A stretch of 64,000 bases of DNA from Herbaspirillum rubrisubalbicans (lineage in GTDB: Bacteria > Pseudomonadota > Gammaproteobacteria > Burkholderiales > Burkholderiaceae_D): assembly GCF_003719195.1 (NCBI RefSeq), contig NZ_CP024996.1, positions 1,178,001-1,242,000 of the forward strand. The letters are read 5' to 3'. How positions within the stretch are numbered: position 1 is the stretch's first letter; every line of letters starts with the position of its first letter. The position numbers were made by a program, and so were the translations under genes. Below the pieces are notes generated by a model that saw nothing but the letters and a program-made list of their open reading frames with translations, was not told the origin of the DNA and did not search any database. This document shows positions 14,764 through 23,490 of the stretch, piece by piece.

Positions 14764-16065
14764 ATGAAATCCAAGGGTCAGGCGGACAAGGTGGGCGGGC
14801 TCGCGCAAGGCGAACAGATCAATGCAGCGGCGACGGTGGACGGCAAGCGTCGCCAGCTACTGCAAGGTGCGGCGCTGGCCACCGGGGCCGGCATGATGGG
14901 CCTGGCCACGGGCGGCGCGTGGGCGGCCGGCTCGGACAAGCCGGAAAAGGAAGAAGTGAAGATCGGCTTCATCCCCCTGACCGATTGCGCCTCGGTGGTG
15001 ATGGCTTCGGTGCTGGGCTTTGACAAGAAGTACGGCATCAAGATCGTCCCCAGCAAGGAAGCCTCCTGGGCCGGCGTGCGCGACAAGCTCACCAATGGCG
15101 AACTGGATGCGGCCCACGTGCTCTACGGTCTGATCTATGGCGTGCAACTGGGCATCGGCGGACAGAAGAAGGACATGGCCGTGCTGATGGGCCTGAACCA
15201 CAATGGCCAGGCCATCACCCTGTCCAAGAAGCTGGCCGACAAGGGCGCTGTCGATGGCGCCTCGCTCTACAAGCTGATGCAAAGCGACAAGCGCGAATAC
15301 ACCTTCGCCCAGACCTTCCCCACCGGCACCCACGCCATGTGGCTGTATTACTGGCTGGCCGCCAACGGCATCCATCCGATGAAGGATGCCAAGGTCATCA
15401 CTGTGCCGCCGCCGCAGATGGTGGCCAATATGCGGGTGGGCAACATGGATGGTTTCTGCGTGGGCGAACCCTGGGGCCATCGCGCCATTGTCGATGGCGT
15501 GGGCATTACCGCCATCACCACCCAGGACATCTGGAAGGACCACCCCGAGAAGGTGCTCGGTACCTCGCGCGAATTCGTGCAGAAATATCCCAACACCTGC
15601 CGCGCCATGATGGCGGCCATCCTCGACGCCAGCAAGTGGATCGATGCCTCGCTGGTGAACAAGAACAAGATGGCCGAGGTGATCGCCGACAAGTCCTATG
15701 TGAACACCAGCAAGGACGTGATCGACCAGCGCATCCTCGGGCGCTATCAGAACGGCCTGGGCAAGACCTGGGACGATCCCAACTATATGAAGTTCTATGA
15801 AGAGGGCCAGGTCAACTTCCCGTTCCTCTCCGATGGCATGTGGTTCATGACCCAGCATCGCCGCTGGGGCTTGTTGAAGAGCGACCCGGATTATCTGGCC
15901 GTGGCCAAGTCGGTCAACCAGATCGACCTCTACAAGGACGCCGCCGCCATGACCAAGACACCGCTGCCCAAGGACGTCATGCGCAGTTCCAAGCTGATGG
16001 ATGGCACGGTCTGGGATGGCAAGAATCCGGCGGCCTATGCGCAGTCGTTCAAGATCAAGGTGTAA
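14764..16065 (+). CDS. nrtA: Nitrate ABC transporter substrate-binding protein (NrtA/CmpA family)
   Basis: A 433-residue periplasmic binding protein. It opens with a twin-arginine signal (KRRQLLQGAALATGAG, residues about 22-40), so it is exported folded by Tat. The mature part is NrtA/CmpA-like: EEVKIGFIPLTDCASVVMAS, EASWAGVRDKL, TFPTGTHAMWLYYWLAANGI, NMDGFCVGEPWGHRA. It would capture nitrate (or nitrite) for the permease/ATPase encoded next. Start ATG 14764 follows AAGGGGAAGG; the frame extends upstream but into the leader. It is first gene of nrtABC under the sigma-54 promoter. Confidence 0.9.
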   Translation: MKSKGQADKVGGLAQGEQINAAATVDGKRRQLLQGAALATGAGMMGLATGGAWAAGSDKPEKEEVKIGFIPLTDCASVVMASVLGFDKKYGIKIVPSKEASWAGVRDKLTNGELDAAHVLYGLIYGVQLGIGGQKKDMAVLMGLNHNGQAITLSKKLADKGAVDGASLYKLMQSDKREYTFAQTFPTGTHAMWLYYWLAANGIHPMKDAKVITVPPPQMVANMRVGNMDGFCVGEPWGHRAIVDGVGITAITTQDIWKDHPEKVLGTSREFVQKYPNTCRAMMAAILDASKWIDASLVNKNKMAEVIADKSYVNTSKDVIDQRILGRYQNGLGKTWDDPNYMKFYEEGQVNFPFLSDGMWFMTQHRRWGLLKSDPDYLAVAKSVNQIDLYKDAAAMTKTPLPKDVMRSSKLMDGTVWDGKNPAAYAQSFKIKV

Positions 16066-16120
16066 GCGAGTACGGCCAGGCGCCGTGTCCATCAAGGTGA
16101 AGTGATAGAGCAAGGGGAAG

Positions 16121-17080
16121 ATGATGAGTGCAGTCGCAGAAAGCATCATGGGTGACAACGCCAAGCCCGCCGGCAACAGCCACGCAGGCGTGACTGCGGC
16201 CAGCGAGCCGCTGCGTGCAGCCGCCGCCAACGAAGCGCAAGTGGTGCCTGCGGCCAGCGCTGCCGGTAGCGTGAAGCCACGCAGCCTGCGCAAGAAGATC
16301 ATCGCGGGCGGGCTCTTCATGCGCGTGGTGCCGCCACTGCTGGGTGTGGCGCTGCTGGTGCTGGTATGGCAGATCATCGCCTTGAAGACCGCCAGCTTCC
16401 CCACGCCATGGGTGACCCTGAAGGAAGCGGGCGTGATGTTTTCCGATCCCTTCTATCGCAACAGTCCCAATGACCAGGGCATAGGCTGGAACGTGCTGGC
16501 ATCGCTGCAGCGGGTCGGCCTGGGCTTTGGACTGGCCGCGCTGGTGGGCATTCCGCTGGGCTTTGCGATTGGCCGGGTGGAATTCCTGGCGCGCATGTTC
16601 GGCCCCATCATCAGTTTGTTGCGCCCGGTCTCGCCGCTGGCCTGGTTGCCTATTGGCCTGTTGGTATTCAAGTCGGCCAATCCGGCGGCGATCTGGTCCA
16701 TCTTCATCTGCTCGATCTGGCCGATGATCATCAACACTGCCGTGGGTGTGCAGCGCGTGCCGCAGGATTACATGAACGTGGCGCGGGTGTTGAATCTGTC
16801 GGAATGGAAGGTGTTGACCAAGATCCTCTTTCCCTCGGTGCTGCCCTACATGCTGACCGGTGTGCGGCTGTCCATCGGCACTGCCTGGCTGGTGATCGTG
16901 GCCGCCGAGATGCTGACCGGTGGCGTCGGGATCGGCTTCTGGGTCTGGGATGAATGGAACAACCTGAACGTGCCGCACATCATCATCGCCATCGTCGTCA
17001 TCGGGGTGGTCGGCCTGATCCTGGAGCAATTGCTGGTGGCGCTGGCCAAGGCCTTTACCTACGAGCAGGTCAATCACTAA
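16121..17080 (+). CDS. nrtB: Nitrate ABC transporter permease
   Basis: A 319-residue permease with a long Ala-rich cytoplasmic arm (about 50 residues), then six or so membrane helices. The EAA-type loop reads RVLNLSEWKVLTKILFPSVLPYMLTGVR. It matches NrtB/SsuC-type permeases and works with NrtA and the ATPase. It starts 55 bases after nrtA with GGGGAAG as ribosome site; two adjacent ATG codons are possible starts. Confidence 0.9.
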   Translation: MMSAVAESIMGDNAKPAGNSHAGVTAASEPLRAAAANEAQVVPAASAAGSVKPRSLRKKIIAGGLFMRVVPPLLGVALLVLVWQIIALKTASFPTPWVTLKEAGVMFSDPFYRNSPNDQGIGWNVLASLQRVGLGFGLAALVGIPLGFAIGRVEFLARMFGPIISLLRPVSPLAWLPIGLLVFKSANPAAIWSIFICSIWPMIINTAVGVQRVPQDYMNVARVLNLSEWKVLTKILFPSVLPYMLTGVRLSIGTAWLVIVAAEMLTGGVGIGFWVWDEWNNLNVPHIIIAIVVIGVVGLILEQLLVALAKAFTYEQVNH

Positions 17081-17092
17081 GGGGCGCAGATC

Positions 17093-17905
17093 ATGGACAA
17101 CCTCAACGGCAAATTCATCGACATCCACGGCGTGGAGATGGTGTTCCACACCAAGAAGGGCGCCTTCCACGCGCTGCGCGAGATCAACCTGACGGTGGCC
17201 AAGGGCCAGTTCGTCACCCTCATCGGCCACTCCGGCTGCGGCAAGTCGACCTTGCTGAACCTGATCGCGGGCTTGCTGCAGCCTAGCGAGGGCGTGCTCT
17301 TGTGCGCCAATCGCGAGATCGGCGGCCCGGCACCGGAGCGGGCGGTGGTGTTCCAGAACCATTCGCTCTTGCCTTGGCTGACCTGCTACGAAAACATCTA
17401 TCTCGGGGTGGAGCGAGTCTTTGGTGCCAGCGAAAATCGCACCCAGTTGCGTGACCGCACCCGCGCTGCACTGGCGCTGGTGGGCCTGACCGCGGCCGAG
17501 AACAAGCGACCCAATGAAATCTCGGGCGGCATGAAGCAACGCGTAGGCATCGCCCGTGCGCTGGCCATGGAACCCAAGGTCTTGCTGATGGATGAACCCT
17601 TTGGCGCACTCGATGCGCTCACCCGCGCCCACCTGCAGGATGAGTTGCTCAAGATCGTGGCCAAGACCGAATCCACGGTCGTGATGGTGACCCACGACGT
17701 GGACGAAGCGGTGCTGCTGTCGGATCGCATCGTGATGATGACCAATGGCCCGGCGGCCACCATCGGCGAAGTGCTGGAGGTGAACCTGGCGCGCCCGCGT
17801 GATCGTGTGATGCTGGCCCAGGATGCGCAGTATGGCCAGTACCGCACCACGGTGCTGGAATTCCTCTACCGCAAGCAGGCTCATCCGGCGCGCGAGGCGG
17901 CCTGA
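17093..17905 (+). CDS. nrtC: Nitrate ABC transporter ATPase
   Basis: A 270-residue ABC ATPase: Walker [10 protein letters not shown] at residues 45-53, Q-loop [21 protein letters not shown], signature [19 protein letters not shown], Walker [17 protein letters not shown], switch His in VTHDVDEAV. It has only the ATPase, like NrtD; cyanobacterial NrtC carries an extra regulatory binding domain that is absent here. It is 12 bases after nrtB, so the three genes form one importer operon. Confidence 0.9.
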   Translation: MDNLNGKFIDIHGVEMVFHTKKGAFHALREINLTVAKGQFVTLIGHSGCGKSTLLNLIAGLLQPSEGVLLCANREIGGPAPERAVVFQNHSLLPWLTCYENIYLGVERVFGASENRTQLRDRTRAALALVGLTAAENKRPNEISGGMKQRVGIARALAMEPKVLLMDEPFGALDALTRAHLQDELLKIVAKTESTVVMVTHDVDEAVLLSDRIVMMTNGPAATIGEVLEVNLARPRDRVMLAQDAQYGQYRTTVLEFLYRKQAHPAREAA

Positions 17906-17954
17906 GTTTCTTGCGTCAGAGCGCTTTATCGTTTCATCGTTGGAAGGAAATCCC

Positions 17955-18644
17955 ATGTCCAGCTTGGCCGTGACCGACACCGTCCCTGCACCCAAGGAGG
18001 CAGAGGAGCCGACTGTCCCGCTTTCCGGCGAGGTCTTCGGCGCCTTGATCAATCTGTCCGGGCGTCGCCGTTTCACTTCGCAGCGCATGGTGCTCTATGC
18101 CGTGCTGGCCGCGCAAGGGCAGCAGGGGGCCAGCACCACGGCACGCGAGGCCTTGTCCTTGTTCGTCCAGGCCCATGCGGCCTTGGTCAGGCGCTCCGGT
18201 GATCTGCCCGGCGTCTTCTGCGCCGAACTGGAAGAGGTGTATTACGGCCGTGCGCGTGGGGATGCCCGCATTACTGCCTTTGCCGATCTGGCGCAACGCA
18301 CGCTCAACGCCATCGAAGACAAGCTCAAGGCCGCCCCTGCCCTGCTGGAGCAGTTGGTGCAGGAAACCACACCCTTGCTGGCGGTGTTGAACGAGATCAC
18401 GGCGGTCTACGAAGCGCAATCTAAGAAGCACGCGCGTCTGATGCGCCAGCAGTTGCGCGGCATCATGACCGATATCGAGACCATCGCCCGGCAGGCCAAG
18501 CTGGTGGCCTTCAATGCGCGCATCGTGGCGGCCCGCTCGGGGCAGGCCGGCAAGGAATTTTCGGTAGTGGCCGGGGTGTTGTCCAACATCACCGGTGAAA
18601 TCGATGAGTTGGTCAAGGAAGCCTTGAGTGGTGCGGCGGCTTGA
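17955..18644 (+). CDS. Soluble chemoreceptor-like protein at the end of the nrt operon
   Basis: A 229-residue protein with no membrane segment. The C-terminal 90 residues are a coiled region ending AKLVAFNARIVAARSGQAGKEFSVVAGVLSNI, close to the LALNAAIEAARAGxxGxGFAVVA hairpin motif of methyl-accepting chemotaxis proteins but with the helical signalling domain shortened. The N-terminal part is unrecognised. Its place 49 bases after nrtC with its own TGGAAGGA ribosome site suggests a link to nitrate sensing or taxis (inference). It may instead be a degenerate receptor with a structural role. Confidence 0.6.
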   Translation: MSSLAVTDTVPAPKEAEEPTVPLSGEVFGALINLSGRRRFTSQRMVLYAVLAAQGQQGASTTAREALSLFVQAHAALVRRSGDLPGVFCAELEEVYYGRARGDARITAFADLAQRTLNAIEDKLKAAPALLEQLVQETTPLLAVLNEITAVYEAQSKKHARLMRQQLRGIMTDIETIARQAKLVAFNARIVAARSGQAGKEFSVVAGVLSNITGEIDELVKEALSGAAA

Positions 18645-18716
18645 GCCAGCGTCTTGCCCGGCCGTTAATGGTGCTTTAAGGCGGGTTGAGCCAGCGTTTA
18701 AGCGGGCTTAATGCTG

Positions 18717-19103
18717 CTATAGAGCGGCTGGTCGGTTTTGCAGCGCCGCCCAGGCCACCAGCAGCCAGGCCGCCAGGAAGGCCACGCCTCCCAACGGCGT
18801 GATCGCGCCCAGGATACGGGTGCCAGTCAGCGCCAGCAGGTACAGGCTGCCACTGAAGATGACAATGCCCGCCAGCATGAGCGCGCCGGCCCAGCGCAGG
18901 GCGGCGCCGTTCATGCGCGGCATCAGCAGGGCGATGGCGATCATGCCCAGCGCGTGCATGACCTGGTAGGTCACGGCGGTGTGCCAGATGGCCAGCATCT
19001 CTTCGGAAATCATCTTCTTCAGACCATGGGCGCCGAAGGCGCCGCAGCCTACGGCCATGAACATGTTCAGGGCGCCGGCGGCGATCAGGGTGCGTTCTTT
19101 CAT
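18717..19103 (-). CDS. DUF423 family membrane protein
   Basis: A 128-residue protein with four predicted helices and family marks GCGAFGAHGLK near residue 19, a WHTAVTYQ segment and ITPLGGVAFLAAWLLVAWA at the end. DUF423 (E. coli YgdD) proteins are conserved inner-membrane proteins without a known function. Monocistronic by context; it converges with the chemoreceptor-like gene. Confidence 0.88.
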   Translation of the reverse strand: MKERTLIAAGALNMFMAVGCGAFGAHGLKKMISEEMLAIWHTAVTYQVMHALGMIAIALLMPRMNGAALRWAGALMLAGIVIFSGSLYLLALTGTRILGAITPLGGVAFLAAWLLVAWAALQNRPAAL

Positions 19104-19158
19104 GGGGTCACTCCAGGATGGGAGACAGGCAGAGGCGGTCGTGGGGGCGGTGATGACT

Positions 19159-19617
19159 TCAATACGCGCGCTGCGACTTGCCCAGCCGGTATTCGTGGCG
19201 TAGCACGAACTGCGAAGTGGCGATCAATCCCGACAGCCCCAGGATCAATTGCGTGAGCGTATCGGGCGGCAGCACCCACACGCTCCCTGCGGGCGCGGCC
19301 ACGTTGGCAGCGGCGCTGATGACTGGGGCCGCCCACGCGGCTTCTTCGCTCACGTCCAGCAGGATCTGGCCTTCCGGCGTGGTGTGCAGGTAGATCTGGC
19401 CGCCCAGTTCCAGCGTGAAGCAGATGCCCTGGCCGGCGTTGACGGTGTTCATCTTGTGGCGGAATACCACGGCTTGCAGTTCGCGGTTGTAGGTGTCGAT
19501 CCAGGTTTCCACTTCCTGCACGTTCTGCAGCACGATCCAGGCACGTGGAGCAGGGATGGTCTCGGCGCCGGCTACGGCATCATGGGGGAAGATCGGTTCG
19601 GGGGCTTGCTCGGACAT
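19159..19617 (-). CDS. Conserved hypothetical protein with C-terminal hydrophobic segment
   Basis: A 152-residue protein, not recognised. The first 100 residues are polar with a beta-like pattern (WIVLQNVQEVETWIDTYNRE, ICFTLELGGQIYLHTTPEG); a hydrophobic stretch (TLTQLILGLSGLIATSQFVL) near the C-terminus could anchor it to the membrane, followed by a basic tail. It lies upstream of the DUF423 gene in the same direction, 55 bases away, so cotranscription is plausible. Confidence 0.6.
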   Translation of the reverse strand: MSEQAPEPIFPHDAVAGAETIPAPRAWIVLQNVQEVETWIDTYNRELQAVVFRHKMNTVNAGQGICFTLELGGQIYLHTTPEGQILLDVSEEAAWAAPVISAAANVAAPAGSVWVLPPDTLTQLILGLSGLIATSQFVLRHEYRLGKSQRAY

Positions 19618-19820
19618 GGTCGATACGGGGCCGGCATGGGCGACCGGCGCCTGATGAAGGCAGGGTAAAGGCAGCAGTATATCGGATCGCAGCGCCTGCT
19701 CCGGTGAAGCTGTCGCATGGCCGCCATGCCGGGCGGCAAATTGCTTGCTTCAAGCTCGACAATGGCGGTAGCGTGTTGGTCCCGACGTTGACCATCATCG
19801 TTTCCAACATCATTCATCTC

Positions 19821-20717
19821 ATGCGATTCTCACTTCCCTCCTTGCGCACCGGTCTGTCGCTGGTGCTGGCGCTGTGCTTGCCCGCTTCTGCCGTGCTGGC
19901 CCAGTCACTGGCCACGGATATCAATGAATCCGTCAGTTCCATCGACGTCACCGTCAAGGATATGTACGGCAAGCAAGAAAGCGCCAAGGTCGTCATCACG
20001 CAATTCAAGCCGGCCGGGCCGGGGCCGTTCCCGGTGCTCATTCTCAGTCATGGTCGCAGCCCTACCAATCGCAGCGAGCCACCGCGTTTTCGTTACACCA
20101 AGCAGGTGCGTTATTTCGTCGAGCGCGGCTTTGCGGTGTTCGAGCCGACCCGTATCGGCTATGGCGCCGCCATGACGCAGTTCGATCCTGAAGACAGCGG
20201 TAGTTGCAGCAGCAAGGATTACGCCCCCATGGCCACGGCCGGCAGCACGGAAATCCTGGCCGTGCTGGACTATGCCAGGCAGCAGCCCTACGTCGATGCC
20301 AAGCGTGTCCTGCTGGTGGGCCAATCGGTCGGCGGTTACCTGACCGTGGCCACCACCGCACGCAATCCTGCGGGCCTGGTGGGGGCGATCAATTTTGCCG
20401 GTGGCTCGGGTGGCGACCCGGAAAAGCGTCCCGGCAATCCCTGCGCCCCGGAGCGCCTGGAACAGATGTATGCCCAGTTCGGCCAGCAGGCCAAGGCACC
20501 CATGCTGTGGATCTACACCGAGAACGATCTGTACTTCAGCCCGACCCATAGCAAGGCCTGGTATGACGCTTTCGTCAAGGCCGGAGGCACGGCCCAATAT
20601 CGTCTGTTGCCGCCCTTCGCCAAGAATGGTCATACGCTCTTTGCGGCCGGCACCGAGATCTGGGAACCCATCGTCGGCGAGTTCCTTGACAAGCTGGGGT
20701 TTGTTTCGCCGCGCTAA
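19821..20717 (+). CDS. Secreted serine hydrolase (dienelactone hydrolase-like alpha/beta fold)
   Basis: A 298-residue protein with a Sec signal (MRFSLPSLRTGLSLVLALC, cleavage near VLA-QS). The fold marks are VLILSHGRSP (oxyanion region), the nucleophile elbow GQSVGGY, acid candidate in YTENDLYFSP and catalytic His in FAKNGHTLF. Substrate unknown; a periplasmic esterase or hydrolase is likely. ATG 19821 begins the signal peptide, though no good ribosome site precedes it. It converges with the FUSC gene with only 7 bases between them. Confidence 0.75.
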   Translation: MRFSLPSLRTGLSLVLALCLPASAVLAQSLATDINESVSSIDVTVKDMYGKQESAKVVITQFKPAGPGPFPVLILSHGRSPTNRSEPPRFRYTKQVRYFVERGFAVFEPTRIGYGAAMTQFDPEDSGSCSSKDYAPMATAGSTEILAVLDYARQQPYVDAKRVLLVGQSVGGYLTVATTARNPAGLVGAINFAGGSGGDPEKRPGNPCAPERLEQMYAQFGQQAKAPMLWIYTENDLYFSPTHSKAWYDAFVKAGGTAQYRLLPPFAKNGHTLFAAGTEIWEPIVGEFLDKLGFVSPR

Positions 20718-20724
20718 GGCCGGT

Positions 20725-22590
20725 TCAGCAGGCTTGCGGATGCGCCTGCTGCCGGTGCCATTCCACCGAGGCGCGTCCGGCCAGTTCGCGTAGTTCGCGC
20801 AGCGAGGCCATCTCGCTGTCGGTCAGGCCGTCGCGACGGCGGCGCAGTCCGCCCAGGTCGTGCAGGGCGGTTTCGGCATCGATGCTGGCCAGGCCGGCCT
20901 GGCGTTGCAGGCGCCGCAGTGCTGCTGGCGCTTGGTGGGTCACCACCGCCTCCAGGTAGGCGCGATTGGCCTTGAGCCCATCGGCAATGCGTTGACGCGG
21001 CGAGGCGCCCAGGTCGGGCCACAGGGCCAGCGCCGCGAGAAGGGCGGCGGCACTGCCGATGAGGTTGTCCAGCGCGCGCGCCGAGGCGATGCCTACGCCC
21101 GGCTGCAGCATTTCGGTCACGCAGATGAAGAGCATGGTCAGGAACACCACGAAGACCGTGTAGTTCACCAGCCGCAGCGCAATGGCCAGGCCGGCCAGCA
21201 GCACCGCGATCATGGGCAGTACCGGCTCCAGCCCTTGGGTCAATTGCAATAGCGTCAGCGCCAGCGCACCGCCCAGCAGGCTGCCCAGGATGCGCTCGAC
21301 GCAGCGGGTCCAGGTCTGGCGCGCCGCTCCTTGCAACACCACCACCACGGCCATGGTGGCCCAATAGGGGTAGCCCAGGTGGAAGGCTTCGGCCGCATAG
21401 AACACAGCTGCCACGCCCGCCGCCTGTCGGCCTCCCTGTTGCAGGCTCTTGAGCAGGCGCACGCTCCAGGCTTGCGGCGGAACGTTGTCTGCGGTTTCTG
21501 CGCTGGCGATGGCCGCTTCGCGGATGGCCCAGTCTGGATCCGACAGCAGCAGGGTATCGGCCTGCAGCAGCGACCATTGGCAGCCGGCCATCACCGGGTC
21601 GCAGAGCGGCGCGGGAGGGCGCAGGGGCAAGCGGTGTCGGTGATCCGCACCCGTTGCATCGCCTTTGGCGTGCGCCAGGCGTCGATGGGCGCGCAGCAGC
21701 ACCACACAGGCCAGTCGCGCGGCACGACGTCGTTGGCGAGGTGTGGCCAGTTGCTGGATGGCGGCGTGCTCCAGTGCGATGAGGGCGCTGAAGATCATTT
21801 CGCAGGATTCCAGCAGGCGCGCCGATGGCGCCGCGCCCGAGCCGGAGCCGTCGGCGTGGCGTTGTAGCATGGCGCGCAGGCGCTCCAGCGCCAGCCGCAC
21901 GGCGCGGCGGTGCTCACCATGTTCGGGGTGCCAGTTCTGCTCGCGGTGCTGTCCTTCCGGTGCGGCCAGCAGGGCGCTGCCCATGTCGACCATGCGCAGC
22001 AGGGCCGCACTGGCCGCCTGGCGCAGGGCCGCGCTTTCATCGATGCGCCAGGCCAGGTTGATCAATATCCAGGCCCAGGCCGCCCCAGCCAGAAACGAGG
22101 CCGCCTGCAGCGCCGCCAGCGCCGGCCCATGGGGGAAACCCGCCGCCACCACGGCTACCACCGCCAGCAGCGTACCCAGCAGGGCAGCGTAGGGGATCAG
22201 GCCGGTCAGGGTGACGGTCGCCCATACCATCAGCGGCGCCGTGAGCAGCGCCGCATGGGGTGTCCAGGAAGAGGTCCACGAACCGACGAAGGCCACGACC
22301 GTACCGGCCAGCGCAAAGCCGGCCAGCAACTGACGGCGCTGGCGATGCGGGCCCGGTGCATCGCACAGGCAGGTCCAGAACGCCGAGAACACCGCCCAGG
22401 CCAGCCAGCGCTGGCCGCTCAACATGGCGGCGGCCAAGGGCAGTGCGATGGCGACCCCGGCGCGCAAACCTTCGGCGGCGCTGAATTGTTCCTGCAACAA
22501 GGGGAAGGAGCGCAATTCCAGGCGCCGGGCAATGCGTCGCGCATCGGCGGCCAGGCGGCTTTGCATCGAGGGGGAAATCAACTTGCTCAT
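20725..22590 (-). CDS. FUSC-family transporter (aromatic acid exporter-like)
   Basis: A 621-residue protein with two blocks of membrane helices (residues about 45-185 and 365-490), each followed by a soluble helical domain. This is the duplicated FUSC/AaeB layout, as in p-hydroxybenzoic acid efflux proteins and YccS. It probably exports small acids. No adaptor (AaeA-like) gene is next to it. Its start lies only 15 bases from a palindromic operator matching one in front of the divergent LldR-like regulator, suggesting joint control with lactate use. Confidence 0.82.
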   Translation of the reverse strand: MSKLISPSMQSRLAADARRIARRLELRSFPLLQEQFSAAEGLRAGVAIALPLAAAMLSGQRWLAWAVFSAFWTCLCDAPGPHRQRRQLLAGFALAGTVVAFVGSWTSSWTPHAALLTAPLMVWATVTLTGLIPYAALLGTLLAVVAVVAAGFPHGPALAALQAASFLAGAAWAWILINLAWRIDESAALRQAASAALLRMVDMGSALLAAPEGQHREQNWHPEHGEHRRAVRLALERLRAMLQRHADGSGSGAAPSARLLESCEMIFSALIALEHAAIQQLATPRQRRRAARLACVVLLRAHRRLAHAKGDATGADHRHRLPLRPPAPLCDPVMAGCQWSLLQADTLLLSDPDWAIREAAIASAETADNVPPQAWSVRLLKSLQQGGRQAAGVAAVFYAAEAFHLGYPYWATMAVVVVLQGAARQTWTRCVERILGSLLGGALALTLLQLTQGLEPVLPMIAVLLAGLAIALRLVNYTVFVVFLTMLFICVTEMLQPGVGIASARALDNLIGSAAALLAALALWPDLGASPRQRIADGLKANRAYLEAVVTHQAPAALRRLQRQAGLASIDAETALHDLGGLRRRRDGLTDSEMASLRELRELAGRASVEWHRQQAHPQAC

Positions 22591-22604
22591 GGCTGGGGAA
22601 AAAT

Positions 22605-22621
22605 AAGTGGTAGGACCACTT
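22605..22621. promoter_or_regulatory. LldR-type operator O1
   Basis: A perfect palindrome AAGTGGT-AGG-ACCACTT. FCD-type GntR regulators such as LldR bind palindromes of the form TGGT-N3-ACCA. It lies next to the FUSC gene start. Confidence 0.7.
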
Positions 22622-22631
22622 TTCGAATGAT

Positions 22632-22661
22632 TTGAGATGCCTAAGGTATGAATACTACAAT
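22632..22661 (+). promoter_or_regulatory. Promoter of the LldR-like regulator and lldD
   Basis: TTGAGA (22632-22637), 18 bases, TACAAT (22656-22661). It sits between the two operators, so a regulator dimer at each side could shut it by looping. Confidence 0.55.
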
Positions 22662-22690
22662 CGACTGCAATTTCTTCCTAAGAAGCTGAA

Positions 22691-22708
22691 AAAGTGGTCC
22701 GACCACAT
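22691..22708. promoter_or_regulatory. LldR-type operator O2
   Basis: GTGGT-CCG-ACCAC at 22694-22706, the same arms as O1, centred 87 bases away from it and just downstream of the predicted transcription start. Confidence 0.7.
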
Positions 22709-22720
22709 ATCCGTGAGCCG

Positions 22721-23461
22721 ATGATGAATGCTAACTCCCTGACCGATCGCCTGGCCCATTTCATTGCAGAGCGTGCCTTGCCACCAGGACGCAAGCTTCC
22801 CTCTGAGCGCACGCTGGCCGCCGAGTTCGGGGTATCGCGCTCCTCCTTGCGGGAGGCGATCCGGGTACTGAGCAGCCAGGGGCTGCTGGTGGCGCGCCAT
22901 GGTGGCGGTACCTTCGTGGCCGGCCAAGACAGTGCCGCGCTGACCGACCCCATCGCCGAGGCCTTGCTGCCGCTGGCACCATTGGCGCGCAGCGATGCCG
23001 GCTATTGGAAGGACGTGGCCGAGATCCGTTCTTCGCTGGAAGGCGATGCCGCCTATTTCGCCGCCCTGCGCGCCAATGAGCAGGACCGGCGGCGCCTGCG
23101 GCAAGCCTATCTGGAGGTCTCCACGGCGCCGCTGGATGACCTGGCGGCCCAGGCCCGTACCGATGCCGCGTTCCACCTCGCCATTGCCCAGGCGTCGCGC
23201 AATGTCGTGTTGCGCCAGGTGATGTCGGGCCTGTTGCGGCTGCTGGAAATCAGCATCGCCGACACCTTGCGCCAGCTCTATTGCCTGCCCGATATCGTCG
23301 CTGCTCTCGACCGCCAGCATCGCCAGATCCTGGACGCCATCCTGGACGGGCGGGCCGAGGATGCCCGCAGCCATGCCAATGCCCATCTCGAATTCGTCCA
23401 GCGCCGCTTGCTGGACCTTGAAGAAGCCCCCGCCCGTGCGCGTCGCGCTGCATCGGTATAA
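22721..23461 (+). CDS. lldR: GntR/FCD-family regulator, LldR-like
   Basis: A 246-residue repressor with an N-terminal winged HTH ([37 protein letters not shown]) and a C-terminal FCD ligand domain with metal-binding His/Asp positions ([22 protein letters not shown]). It is 29 bases upstream of lldD, as LldR is in other proteobacteria, and two LldR-type operators precede it, so it likely represses itself, lldD and the divergent FUSC gene until L-lactate binds. An in-frame GTG at 22694 lies inside operator O2, so ATG 22721 is the better start. Confidence 0.82.
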   Translation: MMNANSLTDRLAHFIAERALPPGRKLPSERTLAAEFGVSRSSLREAIRVLSSQGLLVARHGGGTFVAGQDSAALTDPIAEALLPLAPLARSDAGYWKDVAEIRSSLEGDAAYFAALRANEQDRRRLRQAYLEVSTAPLDDLAAQARTDAAFHLAIAQASRNVVLRQVMSGLLRLLEISIADTLRQLYCLPDIVAALDRQHRQILDAILDGRAEDARSHANAHLEFVQRRLLDLEEAPARARRAASV

Positions 23462-23490
23462 CCCTCTCTTTCCACAAGGACCTTCATATC

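Noticed and set aside
22694..22720. Upstream GTG start for the LldR-like regulator
   Set aside because: The GTG is part of operator O2 and has no ribosome site; ATG 22721 fits the domain.
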